DNA from: Prosapia bicincta
Lineage: Eukaryota; Arthropoda; Insecta; Hemiptera; Cercopidae
Assembly: GCA_036971475.1 (NCBI GenBank)
Contig: JBAIZL010000005.1
Span: forward strand, 241,445,823 to 241,509,822
Length of the DNA: 64,000 nucleotides
Direction: 5' to 3'
The translations under genes and the position numbers were made by a program. The notes below the pieces were generated by a model. The model was not told where the DNA came from. It did not search any database and saw only the letters and a list, made by a program, of their open reading frames with translations. How positions within the stretch are numbered: the first letter of the stretch is position 1; each line of letters opens with the position of its first letter. Positions 13,471 through 24,290 of this stretch are shown here, piece after piece.

Positions 13471-14355
13471 TTTTAGACCACTAAAACATATTCAATAGGA
13501 CATAATGGAGAAAGTTTGGGGAATAGGTCTAAATGAGACAGGTCTGCCAAGAATCGTCAATACATAATGTTAAAGAACAAGTTCAAAACCATTAATCACA
13601 AAGCCATTGAAAAACAAGTAAGTCCTCCTGAGAAAGTAGAATGGTTGAAGTGGACTGGGAAGTAACATTTGGAAAAACCATGGGACTGTTTACTTGCGTA
13701 GCCCAAATCCATTTTCATCGGAATCAGTCGCCAGAAATGAATGCCTCGTGGGGAATGAATTATACTTTTTTGAATAACGAAGGAAACTCTTTACAATGAG
13801 GAATCTCACTTTAAAAATGAAATATATTTCTAAAACATATTCAGAATAGCATAGTCTATCTAGCATCTACAGCATTGTTTACAAAAACTTACATCAGCAA
13901 GTCCTTTGTCGACTGCACAAAGTAATCAGCCGCTGGATTTGTTAGTAATTAGAGGTAATTAAACTAATGAGATTTCTTCCGAGCAATACGTTGTGTACAA
14001 AGATGCTACATGTTGCAATAACTTTTTATAATTATCCTGGTAGGACAGAATATTAATCGAGTGTTTAAGTTAATTCAAATTGGTGTTTTTGAGTTTGTTT
14101 CCAGACGGTTACCAAGACCCGGAATGTGTTAATGTCCATAAAGGCACTACTTGTCCTCTCGTAGGCCTACTAGATCTAAAAGGCATTAACAATTACAATA
14201 AAACTGGGATTTTATAGCTTTAGTTTAACCAAATACCTTATGCTATTTATTTTCATTCATTAATTTAAATTCATGTTACCCAGAAGCAATACGATATAAG
14301 GTGTTTACATACATTTGAAAAAATAGGAGAAATTCAGGAAAAACAATTGTTTTAT
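13471..14355. other. Unique non-coding sequence
   Basis: AT-rich, with a TAGGCCTA at 14162-14169. No gene or repeat recognised. Confidence 0.6.
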
Positions 14356-16110
14356 TCATGTTATCAGGAGATACATTGTGTGAAGTCACATAAGGAGACA
14401 TTAGGAATCAGATCAGGGGATACCTAGTTTCAAGTGAGATCAGAAGACACTTTCTGCTAAGTCAGCAGGAGACATCTAGATTAGAGTTACATCAGGAGAA
14501 ATTAGCCTCCATTCAGATTTTAAAAAAATTACTTCCAGTCAGTTCAGGAGTCACTTTATATACAGTCAGATCAGGAAGCACATAGCTTCGAGTCAGATCA
14601 GGAGGAACTAAGCTTTTAATTAGCATAAGAAACACTTTGTATTCAGTCAGATACTTTGTATTTAGTCAGAAGAAATACTTTCAGATCTGGAAGCACTTTG
14701 CGTGGAGCCGTATAAGGAAACACATTGTAGGCCTATTCAGTCGTATCAGGAAATACTTCCTGTTGAGTTACAAATCAAGAGAAAAAATGTGTTTAACCAG
14801 ATCTGGAAGCACTTTGCGTGAGCCGGATAAGGAAATAAATTGTATTCAGTCGTATCAGGAAATAATTTCTGTTGAGTTACAAATCCAGAGAAACAATGTG
14901 TTTAGCCAGATCTGGAAGCACTTTGCGTGAGCCGGATAAGGAATTAAATTGTATTCAGTCGTATCAGGAAATAATTTCTGTTGAGTTACAAATCCAGAGA
15001 AACAATGTGTTTAGCCAGATCTGGAAGCACTTTGCGTGAGCCGGATAAGGAAATAAATTGTATTCAGTCGTATCAGGAAATAATTTCTGTTGAGTTACAA
15101 ATCCAGAGAAACAATGTGTCTAGTCAGCGCTGGAAGCACTTTGCGTGAGCCGGATAAGGAAATACATTGTATTCAGTCGTATCAGGAAATTACGTTCTGT
15201 TGAGTTACAAATCGAGAGAAACAAAATTTCTAGCCAGATCTGGATGAACTTTAAATGGAGGCAGATAACTAAATACCTTGTATTCAGTCGTATCTCTAAA
15301 TACATCCTGTTGAGTTACAAATCCAGAGAAACAAAGTTTCTAGCCAGATCTGGATGCACTTTGTGTGGAGCCAGCTAACGAAATACCTTGTATTCAGTCG
15401 TCTCAGTAAATACATCTGATTGAGCTACGAATCGAGAGGAACAAAGTTTCTAGCCAGATGTGGATACACTTTGTGTGGAGCCAAGTAAGGAAATAACTTG
15501 TATTCAGTCTTATCAGTAACTTAAATACATCCTGTTGAGTTACAAATCGAGAGAAACTTAGTTTCTAGCCAGATCTGGATGCACTTTGCGTGGAGCCAGA
15601 TGAGGAAATATTTCGTATTTAGTCGTATCAGTAAATTCTTTCTGTTGAGTTACAAATCCGGAGAAACAATGGGTTTAGTCAGATCTGAACGTATTTTGCG
15701 TGGAGCCAGATAAGGAATTACTTTGTATTCAGTTGTATTGGGAAATACTTTCGGTTGAGCTTCAAATCGGTAGAAAGGATCTGTCTTTCCAGATCTGGAA
15801 GCACTTTGCATGGAGCCAGACTAGACCAGAGAATATTTTGTATTAAATTGTATGAAGAAATATTTTTTTAAGCTTCAAACCGGGAGAAACAATGTGTCTA
15901 GCTGGAAGCACTTTGCATGGAGCCAGATGAGGAGACACTTTGTATTTAGTCGTATCAGGAAATACTTCCTGTTTAGTTACAAATCGGGAGAAACAATATG
16001 TCTAGCCGGATCTGAAAGCACTTTGCATGAATTCTGATAAGAAGACACATTAGTTAGAGTTCTAATCAGGAGATAACTAGCTGTGAGTCAGAGCAGGAGA
16101 TACTTGTTTA
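14356..16110. repeat. Minisatellite D: about 109-bp unit with internal about 25-bp sub-repeats
   Basis: The core (about 14680-16020) repeats a 109-bp unit containing cagatctggaagcactttgc, gtgagccggataagg, ttgtattcagtcgtatcagg and ctgttgagttacaaatc. Copies near 14790-15120 are nearly identical. The flanks (14356-14680, 16020-16110) hold shorter diverged units like atcaggagacactttgtatt, suggesting that the 109-bp unit grew out of an older about 25-bp repeat. The 60-97-codon ORFs here are artefacts of the repeat. Confidence 0.9.
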
Positions 16111-16281
16111 TCCAGAATAAGATACTTTGTCGAGAATTTAGTCTCTTGGCCAGTGTAGGTAAGCTGTCATTTGAAATGAGACGAAGGAACTATTCTCGTA
16201 ATTTTTGGTCCTCATCAGTTGAATTTTACATTCTTTTTAATTTAAGGTTTTTCTAGATAAATTAAGGCGTAAATATTATTA

Positions 16282-16395
16282 GTATGTATACGTTCCAAGG
16301 TACAACAGTCTCCCCTATGTATACGTGTTCCAAGGTACAACAGTCTCCCATATGTATACGTGTTCCAAGGTACAACAGTCTCCCCTATGTATACG
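16282..16395. repeat. 35-bp tandem repeat, three copies
   Basis: Three near-identical copies of tatgtatacgtgttccaagg followed by tacaacagtctcccc. The first copy lacks two bases. Confidence 0.92.
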
Positions 16396-16920
16396 TATAT
16401 AGCGTATCACTACAATTACACCCAATATTCCTGCATTTTAAATAACTTCTAATAATGGAATATTTCGATATTAGGCCCTACTCAAATATTCTTAGGTAAA
16501 AAAATAAATAATCTATATATTTATAAATATTCATATCTATATATCCATATAGATATAAATTTATACATTTAATTTAACTGGGTAAAAATAATAAGCCATT
16601 TTTGAAAAAATCTACAATTGAATTTTAAATTTCATCAGAATTATAATATATTTCATCTTAAATAAACTTTTAAATCCAAACAGTCTACGTGCTCCGCAGA
16701 AATATTTTATTAGTTTGTCATTTACCAATTACTACAACACTAAATTCTGTAAAACCTAGAAGTGATAAAATCTTTATCGAACGAAAGAAAAGCCTTAAAA
16801 TGATGGAATCACCTCGACCAGACTGGAAGACGGATAATTGTGCGTGTCGTTTCGATTGGGAACCGATTTCCAATTATTATCCACAAAAACACTCGTATGT
16901 ATGTAAATATACTTGTTAAG
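16396..16920. other. AT-rich non-coding sequence
   Basis: AT-rich with TATA-type runs at 16510-16560. A 76-codon ORF at 16689-16919 has no recognisable features. Confidence 0.6.
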
Positions 16921-17420
16921 CCTCGGAATGCAAATAAGACGGAGCTGCTCTACCAAGTGTTGACAAACTCACTTAGATCGGGTTTGATATGATTTTCAAG
17001 TACTCACGGCCAAACTATCAGATATCTCATGCGACGTTTACAGCCTCCTCAGACAGGGACGTAAATTGTCCCGCGTTGATATTATGTTACGGTGAAAGCA
17101 CAGTGTCGAGATTTTCAGATTACGTCGGCCGTGGATTTGGAAATTAGCAGTGACGTGTAATTACCGTGGGAATTATAACTGACAGATGGAAAATTTGTGT
17201 TTTGACAGTTTAAGTGTGTGTTTGGGAATTTTGTAGTGCGGCGGTTATAAAAGGAAGACACGGTATTTTTGTGGATGTTTATTAGCAATAACAACGCACC
17301 AGCCGTTTGGCTGGAGAATTTATCTACTGTAGATTGTTTAAGATGTTTATAGTAGACATACGTCAAATCTTGGTGGACACAGGTACTGCGTGGCTATTGT
17401 GTTTCCATTAGTACCTCCAG
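16921..17420. promoter_or_regulatory. Candidate vg enhancer island: TEAD, POU-octamer and Su(H) matches
   Basis: A GC-richer, non-repetitive 500-bp block. GGAATG (16925-16930, the TEAD/Scalloped core) overlaps the POU octamer ATGCAAAT (16928-16935). CGTGGGAA at 17165-17172 is an exact Su(H) consensus match. The block lies about 9.5 kb upstream of the first vg exon seen here. Scalloped/Vg autoregulation, Su(H) input and POU input to vg are established in Drosophila. That this block is such an enhancer is inference; short motifs occur by chance, and only conservation or a reporter test would decide. Confidence 0.35.
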
Positions 17421-17907
17421 GCACACTGCAATATGAAGGCTAACGTAGGTAACGTAACTCAACTATTTTAGCTAAAAATTTTTATCTGTAGTAAATTTGG
17501 AATCATCAACAGGCTTTAAAAATGATTATTTTCCAATTATATATAAAAATATAAAGTTGTAGTACAAAACACGAAACACTTCATAAAACCAATGTGTGTA
17601 TAACAGAACTGCATTACTATACAGCTAAAACGTATCCTACGGTGCAAACGCGTACTGTATATGTCAGAATAGAGGTAATTTCTTTTTTTACTTAGACCTA
17701 TCGTTAAAATAATTTGGCTTTCCTTAAACAACGTTGTTTCGTGTTTTTAATAAACACATCTATCATCGGTGTCTCGGTTGATGCTTGGAAATGGGAACAC
17801 GTAGTTAAAGTTCTCGAAAGTCGATTTGCATATATGCCAAGTAAGACTTTTGTTTAAGTACAATAAGTGAAAGTGTAAAGTGAATACAAGAAAACAGTGT
17901 TGCAAAG

Positions 17908-17908
<1 letters not shown>
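17421..17908. other. AT-rich non-coding sequence flanking the PLE cluster
   Basis: No gene or array recognised. Ends at a long (TA)n tract. Confidence 0.6.

Positions 17909-17979
<71 letters not shown>
17909..17979. repeat. (TA)n microsatellite at the 3' end of PLE copy 1
   Basis: About 70 bp of pure TA dinucleotides. The minus-strand PLE copy ends directly against it. Confidence 0.97.
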
Positions 17980-17983
<4 letters not shown>

Positions 17984-18059
17984 TCGCAATATGTTTTCTT
18001 GTGTATTAATAAAGAACAAGAGTCAAAATACAAATACAAGAATTATATTTGAATTTACA

Positions 18060-18104
18060 ATTCAAAGCTTTTCGTTGGCTAACAGTACCAACATCATCAG
18101 GAAT
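18060..18104 (-). ncRNA. Hammerhead-ribozyme-like motif in PLE copy 1
   Basis: Read on the minus strand: stem I half ATTC; core CTGATGA; one extra T; stem II GTTGG / 9-nt loop / CCAAC; GAA; self-complementary AAGCTT as stem III; T as the cleavage-site base; then GAAT closing stem I. This is the type I order. Penelope-like elements are known to carry type I hammerheads with minimal stem III that may work as dimers. The extra T before stem II departs from the canonical core, so catalytic activity is uncertain. Confidence 0.5.
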
Positions 18105-18188
18105 ATTAAACAATTAAAATTAACATATGTGCAAATTAGATCAAATAAATAGTTATGCCAAATCATTTACAATGTTGTTAAAATTTTT

Positions 18189-19100
18189 TTATTTTGCTGC
18201 CCTAACATTACAAACACTGAATATATTATCAAATTTAGATTTTACTTGTATTTGTTCATTTATCAACTCATTATTAGTATTATATTTATGTATTTCTAAA
18301 GCTTCATAAATATTCATTCTTAGGCCTTTGTTAATTTCTTTTATAAGTATCATATTATCTATATTAGGAAATAAGTGATCATTATTAATACAATGACTAG
18401 CAAAATTTGATTTATAAATTTCTGGCTTTTTATATGCATTAAAATGTTCTTTATATCTATCTTTAAGTTTTTTCTTAGTTTGTCCTATATAAACTTTATT
18501 ACAATGATCACATTCTAATTTATATACACCGTTTTTTTCATGCATATTAATAATATTATTATTATTCATTATATTTATTAATTTATTATTAGTATTATAA
18601 GCGAATTTTATGTTGCTACCTTTAAACAATTTTGTGATATTTTTTACTTCATTACCAAAAAATGTAAATGAAGTCCATATGACATTTTCATCATTATTTT
18701 TGTAAATTAGATTATTATTTTGTTTCTTTAAAATATTATAATTAAGTTTATCAACAGTTTTCTTTTTATAACCATTCTCAATTGCAATTTGATAGATAAT
18801 GTTTTTCTCTCTTATCTTGTTTTCATTATTCATAGGTATTTTATGTAATCTATATAATAAATTGTATAATGCAGCCATTTTTTGATTATACGGATGGTTA
18901 GAATTATTAGTTATAATTTGGTTAGTTTGTGTCGGTTTACGATATATGTTAAATTCAAATTCATTAATATGTCTTATAATTGTTATATCTAGAAAGTTGA
19001 TCTTATTATTTTCCTCCATTTCATAAGTAAAATTAATATTTTTATTTATCATATTTATTTTATCTAAAATAGTTATTAATAGATACATACAATCCATCAT
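18189..19100 (-). pseudogene. PLE copy 1: end of RT plus GIY-YIG endonuclease (downstream frame)
   Basis: 303 codons from the ORF opening, but the real domain continues from the upstream RT frame. Residues 36-41 (FLDITI) and 54-59 (RKPTQT) are the post-catalytic RT/thumb motifs of PLEs. The endonuclease follows: GVY at 191-193, YIG at 204-206, R215, and a cysteine/histidine set (C197, C200, H219, H236, C237, H242) like the zinc-binding residues of PLE endonucleases. E266/E269 are candidate metal-binding acids. The domain would nick target DNA for integration. It overlaps the RT frame by 41 bases in another phase, so one uninterrupted protein is not encoded. Called a pseudogene unless the shift is programmed. 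Confidence 0.85.
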
Positions 19101-20118
19101 CTACATATCTAAACCAATAACCGTTTTTATCAAATGTCTGTATAATTTTATTTATTTTATCATCTATATATTGTAAAAATATTTCAGATATTATATTCGA
19201 TAAGGGAGAACCCATGGCAAGACCCTCTTCCTGTTTGTAAATTTTATTATTATATGTAAAATAATTTTGATTTAATATTATTTTTAATGTATTTATAATT
19301 TCTAATATTAATTTTCTATCTTTTTCATTTTGCTCTAATCTAGATTTTATAATATTGAGAGTCTCTTTTATAGGAATATTTGTGTACATATTTTTTATAT
19401 CTAATGATATTAATTTGGTTTTATTATCAATATTAATTATTTTTAATTTATCAATAAGGTTAATAGAATTACTTATGGTATGATTATTATTTAGTTTCAT
19501 TTTATCTTTAAGAATAGATGTTATGATTTTAGATATTTTATAAGAAGGGGCATTCATAAAATTTACTAATGGTCTAATTGGTTTCTCAATTTTGTGTAAT
19601 TTAATAAGTCCATTCATTATTGGTATTTTTGGATTATCGTTCATATAATTACTAATATTATATTTATTAAATAATTTATAAGAAGATTTTATTAAATTTT
19701 TTATTTCATTTTGATATTTCTTTGTAGGATCCTTATATATTTCACTAAATTGATTTTCATTTATGTATTTTTCTGTTTTATTTATGTGTTCGTCCTTATC
19801 AATAATTACAATAGCATTACTTTTATCAGCTTTTACTGTAATTAGATTGTTATTTTGTAGTTTATTTTTTAAATCTTTAACTCCTAAATATGTTTGTCTA
19901 TGGGTTTTATTAATTTTATTAGTTTTAATTAATTTTTTTATTTCATGAGCTGCTTCGATTCTGATACTATCTTGCATATTTTCATTTAATTTACTAATGG
20001 CTATTTCTGTATCTATTATTATATTATCAATATCTTTATTTATGTTTCTTTTTATATTGATTTTATTATTTTCAAGTAGTATATAATAATACCTGAAATT
20101 AAATATCATAACTTTCAC
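19060..20118 (-). pseudogene. PLE copy 1: reverse transcriptase (upstream frame)
   Basis: 352 codons. PLE-specific N-terminal motif VKADKSN at 95-101; KIPIMNGLIKLHK near 164-176; IRPLVNFMNAPSYK at 181-194; motif A LISLDIKNMYTNIP at 236-249 with catalytic D240; motif B GLAMGSPLSN at 299-308; motif C YVDD at 338-341. It stops 11 codons after YVDD, in the middle of the domain, where the frame shifts by +1. A TGA lies just upstream of the first codons, and the usual N-terminal region is missing. RT uses element RNA as template at a nicked target. Two problems (5' truncation, frame break) make this copy inactive as it stands. Confidence 0.88.
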
Positions 20119-20156
20119 CCTAATGTTGTTAATTTATCTAATACTAAATTTAATAA

Positions 20157-20609
20157 TTGCGAAATAAAACTACCATAAGTAATAATCATACCATAAGTAA
20201 TTCTATTAACCTTATTGATAAATTAAAAATAATTAATATTGATAATAAAACCAAATTAATATCATTAGATATAAAAAATATGTACACAAATATTCCTATA
20301 AAAGAGACTCTCAATATTATAAAATCTAGATTAGAGCAAAATGAAAAAGATAGAAAATTAATATTAGAAATTATAAATACATTAAAAATAATATTAAATC
20401 AAAATTATTTTACATATAATAATAAAATTTACAAACAGGAAGAGGGTCTTGCCATGGGTTCTCCCTTATCGAATATAATATCTGAAATATTTTTACAATA
20501 TATAGATGATAAAATAAATAAAATTATACAGACATTTGATAAAAACGGTTATTGGTTTAGATATGTAGATGATGGATTGTATGTATCTATTAATAACTAT
20601 TTTAGATAA
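20157..20609 (+). pseudogene. PLE copy 2: 3' half of the reverse transcriptase
   Basis: The homologous sequence begins at 20180 and corresponds to residue 212 onward of copy 1, so the fingers region is absent. Motifs A (D in LDIKNMY), B (GLAMGSPL) and C (YVDD) are intact and identical in sequence to copy 1. The first few codons of the open frame (20157-20179) are junction sequence, not RT. It ends at the same TAA after YVDD as copy 1, in the same shifted arrangement with the downstream frame. Confidence 0.88.
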
Positions 20610-21480
20610 AATAAATATGATAAATAAAAATATTAATTTTACTTATGAAATGGAGGAAAATAATAAGATCAACTTTCTAGATATAACAATTATAAGACAT
20701 ATTAATGAATTCGAATTTAACATATATCGTAAACCGACACAAACTAACCAAATTATAACTAATAATTCTAACCAACCGTATAATCAAAAAATGGCTGCAT
20801 TATACAATTTATTATATAGATTACATAAAATACCTATGAATAATGAAAACAAGATAAGAGAGAAAAACATTATCTATCAAATTGCAATTGAGAATGGTTA
20901 TAAAAAGAAAACTGTTGATAAACTTAATTATAATATTTTAAAGAAACAAAATAATAATCTAATTTACAAAAATAATGATGAAAATGTCATATGGACTTCA
21001 TTTACATTTTTTGGTAATGAAGTAAAAAATATCACAAAATTGTTTAAAGGTAGCAACATAAAATTCGCTTATAATACTAATAATAAATTAATAAATATAA
21101 TGAATAATAATAATATTATTAATATGCATGAAAAAAACGGTGTATATAAATTAGAATGTGATTATTGTAATAAAGTTTATATAGGACAAACTAAGAAAAA
21201 ACTTAAAGATAGATATAAAGAACATTTTAATGCATATAAAAAGCCAGAAATTTATAAATCAAATTTTGCTAGTCATTGTATTAATAATAATCACTTATTT
21301 CCTAATATAGATAATATGATACTTATAAAAGAAATTAACAAAGGCCTAAGAATGAATATTTATGAAGCTTTAGAAATACATAAATATAATACTAATAATG
21401 AGTTGATAAATGAACAAATACAAGTAAAATCTAAATTCGATAATATATTCAGTGTTTGTAATGTTAGGGCAGCAAAATAA
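20569..21480 (+). pseudogene. PLE copy 2: end of RT plus GIY-YIG endonuclease (downstream frame)
   Basis: 303 codons with the same domain plan as the copy 1 partner: FLDITI, RKPTQT, GVY...YIG, R215, and Cys/His residues. The three residue differences are H69 to Q, H199 to Y and D241 to N. H199 lies between the two cysteines of the C-x2-C pair. The frame again overlaps RT by 41 bases in a different phase. Because RT is truncated, this copy cannot mobilise on its own. Confidence 0.85.
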
Positions 21481-21564
21481 AAAATTTTTAACAACATTGT
21501 AATTGATTTGGCATAACTATTTATTTGATCTAATTTGCACATATGTTAATTTTAATTGTTTAAT

Positions 21565-21609
21565 ATTCCTGATGATGTTGGTACTGTTAGCCAACGAAAA
21601 GCTTTGAAT
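21565..21609 (+). ncRNA. Hammerhead-ribozyme-like motif in PLE copy 2
   Basis: Same layout as in copy 1: ATTC (21565-21568), CTGATGA (21569-21575), extra T, stem II GTTGG (21577-21581) with CCAAC (21591-21595), GAA (21596-21598), palindromic AAGCTT (21599-21604), T21605 as cleavage-site base, GAAT (21606-21609) pairing with ATTC. Predicted cleavage is after T21605. Confidence 0.5.
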
Positions 21610-21654
21610 TGTAAATTCAAATATAATTCTTGTATTTGTATTTTGACTTTTGTT

Positions 21655-21658
<4 letters not shown>

Positions 21659-21706
<48 letters not shown>
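21659..21706. repeat. (AT)n microsatellite at the 3' end of PLE copy 2
   Basis: About 48 bp of AT dinucleotides immediately after the conserved PLE tail. Confidence 0.97.
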
Positions 21707-21710
<4 letters not shown>

Positions 21711-21949
21711 GTATACTTAGTACTACTACCTATAGTACTTTCACTATATGTACTTAAACAAGAATCTTACTTTGTATTTATGCGAGTTAACTTTCAAAGA
21801 TTGGTAGTATCTCCATCATCAAGCATCACTGACCGGGGGTTGTAGTAGACTGCGAGCTGTGTTGAATTTCCGTTGTCACAGGTGTGGTGTACCGTTATTA
21901 TTCTATTTTCGGATTCACTGCACTGTGAGAGTCTTTTAGTTTGTTCTAA
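21707..21949. other. Unique spacer within the PLE cluster
   Basis: About 240 bp of non-repetitive sequence with no recognised gene. Confidence 0.5.
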
Positions 21950-21991
21950 AAGAATAAATATATTCTTTAAAAGTATTCTTGTTTTTGAAAT

Positions 21992-22033
<42 letters not shown>

Positions 22034-22039
<6 letters not shown>

Positions 22040-22113
22040 AACATAAGTCAAAATACAAATACAAGAATTATAATTATAATTCTTGTATTTGTATTTTGAC
22101 TTATGTTCTTTAT
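22034..22113. repeat. Perfect 80-bp palindrome of PLE tails
   Basis: Forty bases starting ataaagaacataagtcaaaa are followed without spacer by their exact reverse complement, ending ttttgacttatgttctttat. No loop and no mismatch is visible, so it could extrude as a cruciform. Confidence 0.93.
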
Positions 22114-22195
22114 TAATATATATTGCGATATTTATATATATATATATATATATTAAATATGGTGATATGTTTTCTTGTAATATAGTTAATAAATT

Positions 22196-22314
22196 AAAAA
22201 TATTTCAAAAACAAGAATACTTTTAATGAATATATTTATTCAAAGCTATTTTATTGGCGAAAAGCTTTGAATAAATATATTCGTTAAAAGTATTCTTGTT
22301 TTTGAAATATTTTT
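22196..22314. repeat. Long hairpin, about 51-bp arms
   Basis: Arms from aaaaatatttcaaaaacaag to caaagct, and agctttg to cttgtttttgaaatattttt, with one A/G mismatch visible and a loop of about 15 bases (attttattggcgaaa). Confidence 0.88.
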
Positions 22315-22340
22315 AGTTTATTATATATATATATATATGT

Positions 22341-23564
22341 ATACAGGCTATATGTAATTTTTGTAATATTATTTACGCATGGCATCGTTATAAATATAGA
22401 ATAAATATTTTACAACAAATTAATGCAATTTGTACTATCATTCAGGCTACTTGGACAAAGTATATCCTTAAATAGGCAACTTGCAAAACTCTTCTGAAAG
22501 TAATTAGGTATTGATAACATCGAAATATGTATTTTACTTCATTTTAATTTTACTATAAAATCATGCATCATTAATTTTATTGGGTATAATATATAAAAAA
22601 TATGATTTTAAAAGATTTTGTGTGTGAAATAAAATTAAATTTGTTTTTTGTTTTAAAAATTTTGGGGTGCCAGCTTTAAATTTTATTTTTTTGTTATTCC
22701 TGAAAACTTTCTTCATCTCCAGGTACATCTCTATTAGCAATAACAATTATTTCTAGTATGTAGATAGTAACCCTATCTTTATCATAAATGCATTTTTATA
22801 TGATCAATATAATTTCATTTATAAATAGAAATTGGTAAAAGTAAATAGAATTAGAAATTAAAAAAGAATTTAATGTTACCGAGAAGAGGTTGTTTCTAAG
22901 CTCTGTTAAAATTGATTAAATATAGGCCTGCTATGTTATCAGGCAGTGCAGTACTTCTATCTTAGACTTGAATATATTCATGACTTTGGCAAATAAATAA
23001 ATTGCAAAAGAAAGATTCGAAAAGTTATATATATTTTCATCAAAGTAAAGCTTACATAATTAATTAATTGCCCGTACAGATGAAAAATATAGACTACTTA
23101 GTGTATTCAAGCGGTATTTACAATTTGGTTCGGAAGAGGTGTAAAACAGTTCCGCCTTGGTCACTTAACTTACCTCAACAGGATTCGGTGGATGCAGCAA
23201 AAGCTTTGTAATACAGAGAATCTAATCCTTTACAAACTAAAAATATACTAATACAACATAAGTCACATAAACGTATTTCACTAATGTTACAAACTATGTT
23301 ATGGTTATGTTTAGAGCATATACTTGTGATAAATAATACTCAAACACCTCTAACCACAAACATTTTATTCCAACCTTATCTACATTTCAATCATCCAGTA
23401 ACCTTCCTCAGTAACACAAATACTGTCTTGGTTGTTACGCTTCTAAGGACGGCTATTTGGTACAAAACAGATTAAAATGAAAATATTTGTGGTTAGAGAT
23501 TTTTTATTACTATTTATTATTATTTAACCACAGTTTGTTCCAAATAAATAGTGATTTATATCTA
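22341..23564. other. AT-rich non-coding sequence
   Basis: No gene or array recognised between the PLE debris and the CA array. Confidence 0.6.

Positions 23565-24290
<726 letters not shown>

Larger units (their letters stand above)
17980..20160 (-). mobile_element. Penelope-like retroelement, copy 1 (5'-truncated, minus strand)
   Basis: A minus-strand retroelement copy of about 2.2 kb. Its order is reverse transcriptase, then GIY-YIG endonuclease, then a short 3' region with a hammerhead-like motif, then (TA)n. RT followed by a C-terminal GIY-YIG domain is diagnostic of Penelope-like elements, as opposed to LTR or LINE elements. Full-length members have a longer N-terminal region, so this copy is truncated near 20120-20160. 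Coding sequence is extremely AT-rich and asparagine/isoleucine/lysine-rich, quite unlike the vg exons. A second copy lies head to head with it. Confidence 0.93.
18009..21660. repeat. Large inverted repeat: 1,481-bp arms around a 690-bp spacer
   Basis: 18009-19489 and 20180-21660 are reverse complements of equal length. The translated arms differ at only three residues over 303 (H/Q, H/Y and D/N). The spacer 19490-20179 is the extra 5' part of copy 1 plus about 20-60 bp of junction. A short taccataagt sequence occurs twice at the copy 2 junction (20171-20180 and 20189-20198), which could mark microhomology or slippage. Inverted and partial tandem copies are typical PLE insertion products. Confidence 0.93.
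20180..21660 (+). mobile_element. Penelope-like retroelement, copy 2 (more strongly 5'-truncated, plus strand)
   Basis: Head to head with copy 1. Carries the second half of RT, the GIY-YIG domain, the 3' region with hammerhead-like motif, and ends in (TA)n at 21659-21706. Sequence is nearly identical to copy 1, so the two are recent or arose together. Confidence 0.92.
21950..22340. mobile_element. Cluster of PLE 3'-end fragments with (TA)n tracts
   Basis: The tail sequence shared by both PLE copies (cttgtatttgtattttgact followed by tgttctttat) recurs here on both strands, at 22034-22073 (minus) and 22074-22134 (plus). The block ttcttgtttttgaaat occurs at 21975-21992 and inside the hairpin 22196-22314. 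The element fragment gcgaaaagctttgaat (22257-22272) resembles the 3' half of the hammerhead motif. Each fragment abuts a (TA)n tract (21994-22036, 22133-22152, 22323-22339). I read this as debris of one or two related PLE families. Confidence 0.7.

Noticed and set aside
14637..16037. Several ORFs of 60-97 codons
   Set aside because: They lie inside the 109-bp minisatellite and follow its units.
17747..18152. Two 90-codon ORFs with Tyr-Ile repeats
   Set aside because: They are translations of the (TA)n tract and PLE 3' sequence.
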